Part shown: in pieces, positions 15,059-22,396 of the stretch
How the letters are laid out: every line of letters begins with the position of its first letter
Position numbering within the stretch: position 1 is the stretch's first letter
From: JAFDWI01 sp964449375
GTDB lineage: Bacteria > Actinomycetota > Acidimicrobiia > Acidimicrobiales > Iamiaceae
NCBI GenBank assembly: GCA_964449375.1
Contig: CAYVAS010000044.1
Coordinates: forward strand, 1-22,905
DNA: 22,905 nucleotides
Direction of reading: 5' to 3'
Notes under the pieces: model-generated
What the model was told of the DNA's origin: nothing
What the model saw: the letters and a program-made list of their open reading frames with translations, nothing else
Databases searched by the model: none
Position numbers and translations under genes: made by a program

Positions 15059-16250
15059 GCGTCGGCGCCGGCTGCCGCTGACCGCGTCGGGCGCGGCGCT
15101 GGTCGCGGTGGCCACGGCCACCACCGTGACCGGTCTGATCCTGGGCCTGGCCGAGATCGCCGGGCTGGGCATCGCCATGGGGGCGTTGGTGGTCCTGGCA
15201 TTGCTCACGGTCCGCTTCCGCGTGCCGGCGCTGCAGTGCGTGCGCGCTCCGGCCACGGTCCGCACGGTCGTCGACCAGTCCGTGCCCGTGCACCTCACCA
15301 CCACCCACACCGGCGCCGGCCACAGTGCCCCGGTGACGCTGCGGGATCCGATCCGCTACCCGGACGGACGCGCGTCCATCGCACGCCACTCCGTCGGTCC
15401 TCTCGCCGCCGGACGGAGCGAGTCGGCCACCTACGGCCTGACGATCCCCCAGCGGGGCATCTGCCGGTTGGGCCCGATGTCCATCGAGCTGGTGGACCCC
15501 TTCGGTCTGGCCCGCCGAACCCTCACCGGGCCCGACGCCATCGAGGTGACCGTGTTGCCCCGGATCGACGTGGTCGAGCCGCCGGTGTTCCAGGTCCGGG
15601 TCGACACCCATGCCACGACCACCCCGTCGACCACCTTCGGAACCGAGTTCGCCTCGTTGCGCGAGTACGCCCGGGGCGACGACCTGCGCAAGGTGCACTG
15701 GCGCTCCAGCGCGCGGCGTGACGACCTGGTGGTGCGGCGCGACGCCGAACCGGTCCGTCCCGGGTGCACGGTGCTGCTGGACGTGCGGGCGACGAGCCAC
15801 GACAGCGCCAGCTTCGAGGCGGCCGTGTCGGCCGCGGCCAGCATCCTGGTCGCCGCGGACCGGGCCGCGCAGCCGATCCGGTTGTGCACCACGGCGGGGT
15901 TCGATTCCACGCGCAGCACCGGGTCGGCCCATCTGGACATGGTGTTGCAGCGGCTCGCCCTGATCGAACGCAGCCCCGCCGGGGTGGACCTGCCTCCTCT
16001 GGGCGAGGACCCGGTCGTGGTGCTGAGCGCTCCCGGTGGTGCCGCGACCCTCGACGCGGGCCTGTCCGGCGCCGCGACGGCCCTGGTGGTGGACTTCGTG
16101 CCCGCCACGGATGTCGCTTCTGTGCACAGCGCCAGCTCCGGGCCCCGGGTGCTTCGGGTCGAACCGGCCGACGGGTTCGCGCGGGTCTGGAACCGACGGG
16201 TCGCCGAGCTGGGCGCCCATCGGCGCGTGCCGGTCGCGGGTCGCGCATGA
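15042..16250 (+). CDS. DUF58 domain-containing membrane protein
   Basis: Membrane-anchored protein of unknown biochemical role that commonly accompanies MoxR ATPases. The 402-residue product has two close membrane helices (about 12-55), a beta-rich region, and then the DUF58 signature SLREYARGDDLRKVHWRSSA (about 203-222) and RRDDLVVRRD. A von Willebrand A-like fold often follows this motif in the family; the CTVLLDVRATSH segment fits its first strand. The start is GTG at 15042, inside the last 17 bases of moxR, and the stop forms an ATGA overlap with the transglutaminase gene. The three genes are thus translationally coupled. Confidence 0.9.
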   Translation: MPTRSERRRRLPLTASGAALVAVATATTVTGLILGLAEIAGLGIAMGALVVLALLTVRFRVPALQCVRAPATVRTVVDQSVPVHLTTTHTGAGHSAPVTLRDPIRYPDGRASIARHSVGPLAAGRSESATYGLTIPQRGICRLGPMSIELVDPFGLARRTLTGPDAIEVTVLPRIDVVEPPVFQVRVDTHATTTPSTTFGTEFASLREYARGDDLRKVHWRSSARRDDLVVRRDAEPVRPGCTVLLDVRATSHDSASFEAAVSAAASILVAADRAAQPIRLCTTAGFDSTRSTGSAHLDMVLQRLALIERSPAGVDLPPLGEDPVVVLSAPGGAATLDAGLSGAATALVVDFVPATDVASVHSASSGPRVLRVEPADGFARVWNRRVAELGAHRRVPVAGRA

Positions 16251-18523
16251 GTACCGGGGCGGTCCGGGCCCGGTGGCCAGCGACGGTGACCCTGGCCATG
16301 GTGACGGCCGCCGCGGCCGTCGGCCACGTGCGGGTCTTCGATGATCCGTCGTTCCTGGTGCCCCTCCTGGTCACGGTGGCCCTGGGCCATGTGCTGGCGG
16401 CGCTCACCCGGCCGCTGCCCTTCGGGTTGGCGACCCTGGTCATGATCGGCGGCGGGATCCTCGTCACCGTGGACCTGACGCATCTCTCGGCGACGACGCT
16501 CGGTGTGCCGACCCCGTCGACCTTCGGGGTCCTCGGCGAGAACCTCGACGCCTCGGTGGAGACGCTGCGCAACAGCGTGGCGCCGGTCGCGCCCGATGCG
16601 GGGCTCGTGTTCGCCGTCGCGGCGGCGCTGTGGACCGTGGCCTGGAGCTCGGACCGGTTGACCTTCGCCTTCGACGCGCCCATCGAGGCGCTGGTTCCCT
16701 CGGGCACCGTGTTCGTGGTGGTCACCGCTCTGGCGGGCTCCCAGCACCGTTGGCTGTCGGCGGCACTGTGGGGCACGGCGGTGGCCCTGCACCTGTTGGT
16801 GTACCGCAACCTGCGCGGCGATGCGGTGTCGCCGGGGGCGTGGCGTCCCATCGCCCGCGGTGGAGTTCTGGCCGCCGGGGCGCTCGTGGTCGGCCTGGGC
16901 GCCGCGGCGTCGGTGCCGGCACTGTCCACCGACGGGGTGCTGGCCCTGCGTGAGCAGCGGACGATCACGGTGGTCAGCCCGCTGGTGGACATCCGCTCCC
17001 GCCTGGTGGACCAGACCGACCAGGTCCTCTTCACCGTGGAGGCAACCCGGCCCGAGTACTGGCGCCTGATGGCGCTGGACTCCTTCGACGGCCAGGTGTG
17101 GACCCCTCCGAACTCCCGGGTGCCCCGGGCCGAGCACTTCCTGTCCTCCGACGGCACCAAGCCACCAAGTGAGCGCATCCGTGCGGTGTTCGAGCTGTCG
17201 GGGCTGGGCGGGGTGTACGCCCCGGCGCCGTTCCGACCTTCCTACGTGTCGGACCTGGTCGACACCGACGACCGCGACGCGAGCCCGAGCCTGCTCTGGG
17301 ACGACGACTACGCCACCCTGATCGCCTCCAGCGAGACCGGAACGGTGACCGATCTGCGCTACACGATCAACGCCGACGTGCCCCGGGTCAGCAAGGCAGC
17401 GGTCGAGGACGTGCACGGATTCGTCCCCGCCGAGATCGGCAGCCGCTTCACCGCGCTGCCCGATGAGTTTCCCGACGACCTGACCTTCGAAGCGCACCGC
17501 ATCATCGCCGAGGCCGGCGCCCACACCCCCTACCAGAAGGCCCTCGCGCTCCAGGACCACTTCCAGGATCCGGCCAACGGCTTCACCTACTCCACCGAGG
17601 TCCCCGCCCCGCTGCAGGGCGAGAGCACCGACGCGATCCGGGAGTTCCTCACCACCAAGGTCGGGTTCTGTGAGCAGTACGCCGGCACCTACGCCGCGCT
17701 GGGCCGGGCCGTGGGTCTGCCCACGCGCATCGCGGTCGGCTTCACCTGGGGTCAGGCCGAACCGGGTTCCGACGCCGACACCACCCGGTTCGTGGTCACC
17801 GGCCGCAACGCGCACGCCTGGCCCGAGGTGTACTTCGCCGGTCTGGGCTGGTTGCCCTTCGAACCCACTCCGGGTCGGGGCAATCCGGCAGCGGCGTCCT
17901 ACTCGGGCCTCATCCCCGCCCAGGACGACACGGCCCTGGCCGACGGGCCGCAGACCCCCACCACCACCCAACCCGATGTCCCCCCCACCACCACGCCAGG
18001 CTCACTGCCCGACCTCGACGAGCCGCCCGCCTCGGCGGCCACCGAACCGGACGGCGGCGCCTCGTCGGGTCCCTCCACCACGGTGGTGCGCCTTGGCATC
18101 GCGGCCGCGCTTGCGGCGGTGGTGCTGGGCACCGCGCCGGCGCTGCGTTGGATCCGTCGCCGCGTGCGCCGACGGCGTGCGAACACCCCGGCGGGTCGGG
18201 TCCGGCTGGTCTGGAACGAGGCCCTGGACCAGTGGCGATCCCTCGACCTGGTCCGTGCCCCGGTGGACACCGACCGGGATCTGGGCCGGCGCCTCTCCCG
18301 GCGGATCGGCAACCTGGCCGTCGGTGGCGACGTGGCGGTGCAGGCCGAACGTCTGGCCGAGCTGGCGGGAGCCGCCGCGTGGAACGCGCCGGGGATCACC
18401 GACGCCGAAGCCGACGAGGCTGCGGAGGCCGCGGCGCAGGTGGCCGAGGTGGCCCGCCGGTACCGCTCACGCTGGTCGCGGCTGGTCGGATGGTTCGATC
18501 CGCGTCCCGGAGCACCCGGCTGA
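16247..18523 (+). CDS. Multi-spanning transglutaminase-like protein (TgpA type)
   Basis: A 758-residue membrane protein with six or seven N-terminal helices (about 10-225), an extracytoplasmic part with a transglutaminase-like core, a Thr/Pro linker (TPTTTQPDVPPTTTPG), one more helix (about 615-635) and a cytoplasmic tail resembling DUF4129. The core shows Cys475 in GFCEQYAG, His523 in RNAHAWPEVYF and Glu539 in LPFEPTPGRG. The third catalytic residue is usually Asp, but FEPTP occurs in relatives. The activity could be a peptidase or acyltransferase on cell-wall proteins; the substrate is unknown. The start is ATG at 16247, overlapping the DUF58 stop. The open frame upstream to 15764 is a shadow. 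It ends the operon before a hairpin shared with the convergent DUF3040 gene. Confidence 0.9.
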   Translation: MSTGAVRARWPATVTLAMVTAAAAVGHVRVFDDPSFLVPLLVTVALGHVLAALTRPLPFGLATLVMIGGGILVTVDLTHLSATTLGVPTPSTFGVLGENLDASVETLRNSVAPVAPDAGLVFAVAAALWTVAWSSDRLTFAFDAPIEALVPSGTVFVVVTALAGSQHRWLSAALWGTAVALHLLVYRNLRGDAVSPGAWRPIARGGVLAAGALVVGLGAAASVPALSTDGVLALREQRTITVVSPLVDIRSRLVDQTDQVLFTVEATRPEYWRLMALDSFDGQVWTPPNSRVPRAEHFLSSDGTKPPSERIRAVFELSGLGGVYAPAPFRPSYVSDLVDTDDRDASPSLLWDDDYATLIASSETGTVTDLRYTINADVPRVSKAAVEDVHGFVPAEIGSRFTALPDEFPDDLTFEAHRIIAEAGAHTPYQKALALQDHFQDPANGFTYSTEVPAPLQGESTDAIREFLTTKVGFCEQYAGTYAALGRAVGLPTRIAVGFTWGQAEPGSDADTTRFVVTGRNAHAWPEVYFAGLGWLPFEPTPGRGNPAAASYSGLIPAQDDTALADGPQTPTTTQPDVPPTTTPGSLPDLDEPPASAATEPDGGASSGPSTTVVRLGIAAALAAVVLGTAPALRWIRRRVRRRRANTPAGRVRLVWNEALDQWRSLDLVRAPVDTDRDLGRRLSRRIGNLAVGGDVAVQAERLAELAGAAAWNAPGITDAEADEAAEAAAQVAEVARRYRSRWSRLVGWFDPRPGAPG

Positions 18524-18559
18524 GTGGCGCACCGTCACACGGTGGCGGGGTTCCGCCGA

Positions 18560-18585
18560 CCGACCCGAACCTCGGACCGGGTCGG
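18560..18585. terminator. Probable bidirectional terminator hairpin
   Basis: CCGACCCG (18560-18567) pairs perfectly with CGGGTCGG (18578-18585) across a 10-base loop, between the convergent transglutaminase and DUF3040 genes. A smaller hairpin, CACCGT-CAC-ACGGTG (18530-18544), lies just after the transglutaminase stop. No T-tract follows, as is common in high-GC actinobacteria. Placement between convergent genes is the main support. Confidence 0.45.
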
Positions 18586-18588
18586 GTG

Positions 18589-18969
18589 CTACTCGTCGGC
18601 GCGGAAGCGGTCGCGCAGCCGGTCCTGCTGGTTGGTGAGGTAGTCGCGGAATCCCACGTGCCCGCCGCGGGCCCGGTAGTGGTCCCAGCCCGCCCTGCCC
18701 AGTCGGCCCACGTTGCGTTCGAACCACAACGCGGCGAAGAGCATCACCAGAAAACCCCCGAAGGAGATGAAGAAGCTCGACGCGGTGGCGAGCGCCGTCA
18801 CCAGGATCACCACGCCGATCACGAACACCAGCGCGGCCCACTTCATCTGCCCCAGCGCGTGACGCCACACAGTGGTGTTCTCCAGCTCGCCGGCGAGCTG
18901 GGGATCGCGCTCGTGGAAGTCGGCCGCGATCTGGTCGAGGATGCGTTGTTCATCTTCGGAGAGTGGCAT
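18589..18969 (-). CDS. DUF3040 domain-containing membrane protein
   Basis: A small membrane protein typical of actinobacteria. The 126-residue product begins MPLSEDEQRILDQIAADF, the standard DUF3040 opening, with two hydrophobic helices (about 43-62 and 65-82), then a basic, aromatic cytoplasmic tail. Function is unknown; in other actinobacteria such genes often lie near the dcw cluster or dinB. The start is ATG at 18969 with GGGGGT seven bases upstream. It follows dinB on the same strand after a 71-base gap, so it may share its transcript or have its own promoter, which I cannot identify. Confidence 0.9.
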   Translation of the reverse strand: MPLSEDEQRILDQIAADFHERDPQLAGELENTTVWRHALGQMKWAALVFVIGVVILVTALATASSFFISFGGFLVMLFAALWFERNVGRLGRAGWDHYRARGGHVGFRDYLTNQQDRLRDRFRADE

Positions 18970-19040
18970 CTGATGACCCCCGGTTCTCGGCTGGAAGCGT
19001 CATGAGGGCCCCTTCAGTCTCGCACAGTGCACGGCGACCT

Positions 19041-20354
19041 TCAACGTGGAGCGTCGGACTTTCCCCACTGCTGGTCGCCTCTGCGGCGCACCTCGATCGC
19101 GCCCTGTTCGATCAGGGCCGCGGGGGCGATCGCGCCGGCACCGAACCGGGCGCGCACGTCGTCGACGACCCGTTCGGTGTCGCGCCACGAGGCTTCCCGG
19201 TCGATCCCGAGTGCCAGTTGACGGGCGGCGTCGGCGGGTTCGAGGTTGGTCACGGTCACCCCGAGCAACCGCAGGCCCCGGCCGATGTCGACGTCGGCGA
19301 GCAGGTCCCGGGCCACGTCGGCCACCACCCGGACCGACGCGGTGGCCTCGGGCAGGGTCCGTGACCGTGAGATCGTGGTGAAGTCGCCGTACCGGGCGAC
19401 GAGCTGCACGGTGCGTCCCACCAGGTCGTGTTCGGCCAGCCGGGAGGCGGTGGCGTCGGCGAGGCGCAGCACCTCGGTCTTCACCGCGCCGGGTTCGTCC
19501 AGGTCCCGGGCGTAGGTCTCGGAATGGCCCACCGACTTGGGGGCGCGGTGGGGCACGACCGGGCGGGGGTCGACGCCATTGGCCAGCTCGTGGAGGCGGG
19601 CACCCTGGGCGTCGCCGAAGTGGGTTTGCAGCACACCGGCGGGGATCCGTGCCAGCTCACCGATGGTGGTCACCCCGAGTCCGGTGAGGCGCCGCAGCGT
19701 CGCGGGGCCCACTCCCCAGATCTCCTGCACCCCGAGCGGTTCGAGAAAGGCGCGCTGGTCGGCCGGGTCGATGACCAGGACCCCGATCCCCGGCGTGGAA
19801 CCCTGCCCGGGGCGTCCGATGCGTGGTTTGGCGTGCTTGGAGGCCAACTTGGCCACGAACTTGGTGGGCCCGACCCCGACCGCGCAGTGCAGGCCCTCCT
19901 CATCGAGGATCCGGGTTCGCAGCGACTCGCCCAACGCGCGCACGTCGTCTCTGGCGCCGGGCACGCCGGTGACGTCGCAGAAGGCCTCGTCCAGCGACAG
20001 CGGCTCCACCAGCGGCGTCGTGTCGGCCAGGATCGCCATGATCCGGCGGCTCACCGACGAGTAGTGGGCGTGGTCGCCGTGGATGAACACCGCGTCGGGG
20101 CACAGCCCCCGGGCCCGCATGCTGGGCATGGCCGAGTGGATCCCGTACGCGCGGGCCTCATAGGAGGCCGCGGCCACCACCCCGCGGCTGCCGTCGCCGC
20201 CCACGACCACGGGACGTCCCTGCAACTCGGGGCGACGCAGCAGTTCCACCGCGGCGAAGAACGCGTCCATGTCCAGGTGCAGGATGATCCGGTCGGTCGC
20301 CGCGGGGCGCTGGGACCGGACCGGAGTGGACACTGCTCCAGTCTGCCGTGACAC
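19041..20354 (-). CDS. dinB: DNA polymerase IV (DinB, Y family)
   Basis: Low-fidelity translesion polymerase. The 437-residue product has the first catalytic motif HLDMDAFFAAVE (26-37) with Asp28 and the steric-gate Phe33, and the second, LSLDEAFCDVTG (119-130), with Asp122 and Glu123. Also present are KFVAKLASKHAKP and the helix-hairpin-helix region WGVGPATLRRL. The little-finger domain contains SVGHSETY. No terminal beta-clamp motif of the QLxLF kind is seen at the C-terminus. The start could be GTG at 20354 or GTG at 20333 (residue 8); neither has a well-placed ribosome binding site. No LexA-type GAAC-N4-GTTC box is visible upstream, so SOS control is not supported. It is divergent from the small membrane protein gene, with the two starts only 17 bases apart. 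Confidence 0.95.
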   Translation of the reverse strand: MSRQTGAVSTPVRSQRPAATDRIILHLDMDAFFAAVELLRRPELQGRPVVVGGDGSRGVVAAASYEARAYGIHSAMPSMRARGLCPDAVFIHGDHAHYSSVSRRIMAILADTTPLVEPLSLDEAFCDVTGVPGARDDVRALGESLRTRILDEEGLHCAVGVGPTKFVAKLASKHAKPRIGRPGQGSTPGIGVLVIDPADQRAFLEPLGVQEIWGVGPATLRRLTGLGVTTIGELARIPAGVLQTHFGDAQGARLHELANGVDPRPVVPHRAPKSVGHSETYARDLDEPGAVKTEVLRLADATASRLAEHDLVGRTVQLVARYGDFTTISRSRTLPEATASVRVVADVARDLLADVDIGRGLRLLGVTVTNLEPADAARQLALGIDREASWRDTERVVDDVRARFGAGAIAPAALIEQGAIEVRRRGDQQWGKSDAPR

Positions 20355-20371
20355 CTCTAGGATCGCGAGTG

Positions 20372-20671
20372 ATGGCAGATTCCCGACCGCCGATGGTCAC
20401 CGCCGTGGCGCCGCGCCAGATCCGCATCCTGTCCTTCGTGGCGATCTGTGCCGGCGGGCTGCTCGGAGGGCTGATCGGCTGGGCCTTCGTCCGGCTGCAG
20501 GTCGAGGGCGACACCGCGGTGCCCGAAGCGCTCGGGGCACTGGTGGGCGCGGTCGTGTGTGCCCTGGGCATCGCGGTGGTCGCGACGCTGGTGCTGCGGG
20601 CGGTCAACGAGTGGCGCGCCATCGAACAGGGGGTCAACCCGCGCACCGGCCAACCGTTGCGACGCCGCTGA
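20372..20671 (+). CDS. Small two-helix membrane protein, function unknown
   Basis: A 99-residue protein with a short polar N-terminus and two membrane helices (about 20-41 and 53-80) that contain glycine- and alanine-rich faces (GGLLGGLIGWAF, ALGALVGAVVCALGIAVVA). It ends in a basic tail, EQGVNPRTGQPLRRR. I do not recognise the family. The start is ATG at 20372 with AGGA nine bases upstream; a GTG at 20348 would add eight residues but overlaps the dinB start. TAGGAT at 20358-20363 could serve as a -10. It converges on the PIG-L gene, with 36 bases between the stops. Confidence 0.75.
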   Translation: MADSRPPMVTAVAPRQIRILSFVAICAGGLLGGLIGWAFVRLQVEGDTAVPEALGALVGAVVCALGIAVVATLVLRAVNEWRAIEQGVNPRTGQPLRRR

Positions 20672-20707
20672 GGTCCCCAATCCGGCCAGGACCGGAGCGG
20701 ATCCGGG

Positions 20708-21415
20708 TCAACCCAGGCGGATGTGGCGGAACGCCTCGGTGCGGGCGACACCGGTGCGCTCGGATGCCTCGGCGGCCCGCTGGTCCACCAGCGTTGCCAC
20801 CGCCTCGTCGCCCCCGGCGAGTTGGGAGCGGTGACAGCGCAGGGCCGCGACCTTGGTGGCCAGATGGTCGGCCACGTCCACCCAGGTGTCGGCGGCCAGC
20901 GTGCCACTGAGAAGCAGGCTGGCCACCTGGTGGGGCTCGCCCGCGTCGGGGTGGTACAGGGGCGAGGATGCCGCTGGTGCCACGGCGTCGACGAGCGCGA
21001 AACCGACCTCGCGGTGGTCCCGGTGGTTGACGTAGTCCGAACCGATGAACACCGCGGTGGGGTCGTGGCCAAACACCACCGTCGGGCGCCATGCGCGGAC
21101 CCGTTCCACGAGCGCGGCGCGTAGTCCCGCGGAGTTGGCGACCTCGCCATCGAGGTGGCCGAGGACCTCGTGGCGCTGCGCTCCCAGGACCGCCGCGGCT
21201 TCCTCGACCTCGCCGCTGCGGGTCGCGGCCAGACGCGACGGATCCACGCCGGGTTCGTGGCTGCCCTTGTCGCCGCGGGTGCACACCACCAGTGCCACCG
21301 CGCACCCGGCCGCGGCCCAGCGCGCCAGGGTCGCCCCACAGGCGATCTCGGCGTCCGCGGGGTGGGCGTACACCGCCATGGCCCGTTCGGGCACGTCGGT
21401 GAAGATCTGATCCAC
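20708..21415 (-). CDS. PIG-L family (LmbE-like) deacetylase with altered metal motif
   Basis: Zinc-dependent N-deacetylase family that includes MshB (mycothiol) and GlcNAc-PI de-N-acetylase. The 235-residue product opens with AVYAHPADAEIACGATLARW (14-33), followed by CTRGDKGS, the HEVLGHLDGEVANS segment and DYVNHRDHREVG carrying the third zinc ligand. The motif is normally HPDD: here the first Asp, the general base in MshB, is Ala, while His17 and Asp20 that bind zinc remain. Either another residue serves as base or activity has changed. The start is GTG at 21415, the first start that includes the whole motif at usual distance. A longer frame to 22363 is a shadow of the opposite gene. Substrate unknown. 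Confidence 0.88.
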   Translation of the reverse strand: MDQIFTDVPERAMAVYAHPADAEIACGATLARWAAAGCAVALVVCTRGDKGSHEPGVDPSRLAATRSGEVEEAAAVLGAQRHEVLGHLDGEVANSAGLRAALVERVRAWRPTVVFGHDPTAVFIGSDYVNHRDHREVGFALVDAVAPAASSPLYHPDAGEPHQVASLLLSGTLAADTWVDVADHLATKVAALRCHRSQLAGGDEAVATLVDQRAAEASERTGVARTEAFRHIRLG

Positions 21416-21523
21416 GCGCCCGCAACCTAGTGGCCCCGCTGCCCCGGCGGTGCAGCCCGGACCATTGCGGCCCGGAACGCGGAGCTTGTCCGCTCCCCGG
21501 CGCGCGTCGGCCATGCTTGAGCC

Positions 21524-22396
21524 ATGGCGAATCCCGACCCCTCCACCTCCGTGGACACCGAGGCGCTCGCCGATCTCGCCGCCGCGGCGGCCGCAGAAGC
21601 CGCGGATCACCTCCGCGACGCCGTCGACGGCGACGTGCGAATCCTGGCGACCAAGTCCTCGGCGACGGACCTGGTGACCGCGACCGACCGGGCCGTGGAA
21701 GCCCAGATCATCGAGGCGCTGCACCGGGCCCGCCCTGACGATGCGATCCTGGCCGAGGAACACGGCACCCGGACCGGCACCAGCGGGGTCACCTGGATCA
21801 TCGACCCGATCGACGGCACCACCAACTTCTTCTACGGGCTGGCCGGCTTCAACGTCTCCATCGCCGCCATGGTCGACGGGGCGGTCGTCGCCGGGGTGGT
21901 CGTGGACCCGCTGCGCCGTGAGACCTTCCGGGCGACCCGGGGCGGCGGCGCGACCTGCAACGGCACGCCGCTGGCGCCCCGGGCGGCGACCACGCTCGGC
22001 GACGCACTGGTCGCCACGGGCTTTTCCTACGTTGCCGAGCGGCGCCGGGCACAGGCCGAGGTGGTGGTGGCCCTGGCCGACCAGATCCGCGACCTGCGTC
22101 GGTTGGGTGCGGCCGCGCTGGACCTGTGCTACGTGGCCGCCGGACGTGTCGACGGCTACTACGAATCGGGTCTGGCGGCCTGGGATCTGGCCGCCGGTGG
22201 GCTGATCGCGACCGAGGCCGGCTGCCGGGTGGCCGGGCTGCACGACGACGTCCCCGACGGGCGACTCGTCGTGGCCGCGCCCGAACCGCTGTTCACCGAC
22301 CTCGTCGGCGCCCTGCGATCCGCGGCCCGCGACGGCCTCGAAGTGGAGGACCCATCCGCGCACCTGGGCTGGAAATTTGGCAGGCTGATGGTGTGA
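21524..22396 (+). CDS. Inositol monophosphatase family protein
   Basis: Mg-dependent, lithium-sensitive-type phosphatase family that includes inositol-1-phosphatase, histidinol-phosphatase HisN and CysQ. The 290-residue product has the metal-site residues AEEHG (77-81), the signature WIIDPIDGTTNF (91-102) and the C-terminal WDLAAGGLIATEAG (220-233) with Asp221. All ligands are present. Which phosphate ester it hydrolyses cannot be told; in actinobacteria, inositol lipid or mycothiol precursor supply and histidine synthesis are all possible. The start is ATG at 21524, with no ribosome binding site in the preceding 15 bases, so it may be leaderless. The stop overlaps the response regulator start (GTGA). 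It is divergent from the PIG-L deacetylase. Confidence 0.92.
   Translation: MANPDPSTSVDTEALADLAAAAAAEAADHLRDAVDGDVRILATKSSATDLVTATDRAVEAQIIEALHRARPDDAILAEEHGTRTGTSGVTWIIDPIDGTTNFFYGLAGFNVSIAAMVDGAVVAGVVVDPLRRETFRATRGGGATCNGTPLAPRAATTLGDALVATGFSYVAERRRAQAEVVVALADQIRDLRRLGAAALDLCYVAAGRVDGYYESGLAAWDLAAGGLIATEAGCRVAGLHDDVPDGRLVVAAPEPLFTDLVGALRSAARDGLEVEDPSAHLGWKFGRLMV

Noticed and set aside
15431..17971. An 846-codon open frame on the minus strand opposite the DUF58 and transglutaminase genes
   Set aside because: Low-complexity Gly/Arg/His-rich translation with no motifs. It mirrors two clear genes on the other strand and reflects the scarcity of stop codons in high-GC DNA.
18978..18989. A GAAC-N4-GGTC sequence before the DUF3040 gene, one base from a LexA-like box
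   Set aside because: One mismatch in a conserved half-site and it lies downstream of dinB rather than before it; likely chance.
21486..21517. TTGTCC and CATGCT as a promoter for the phosphatase gene
   Set aside because: The spacer is 20 bases and the -10 match is poor; not strong enough to list as a feature.
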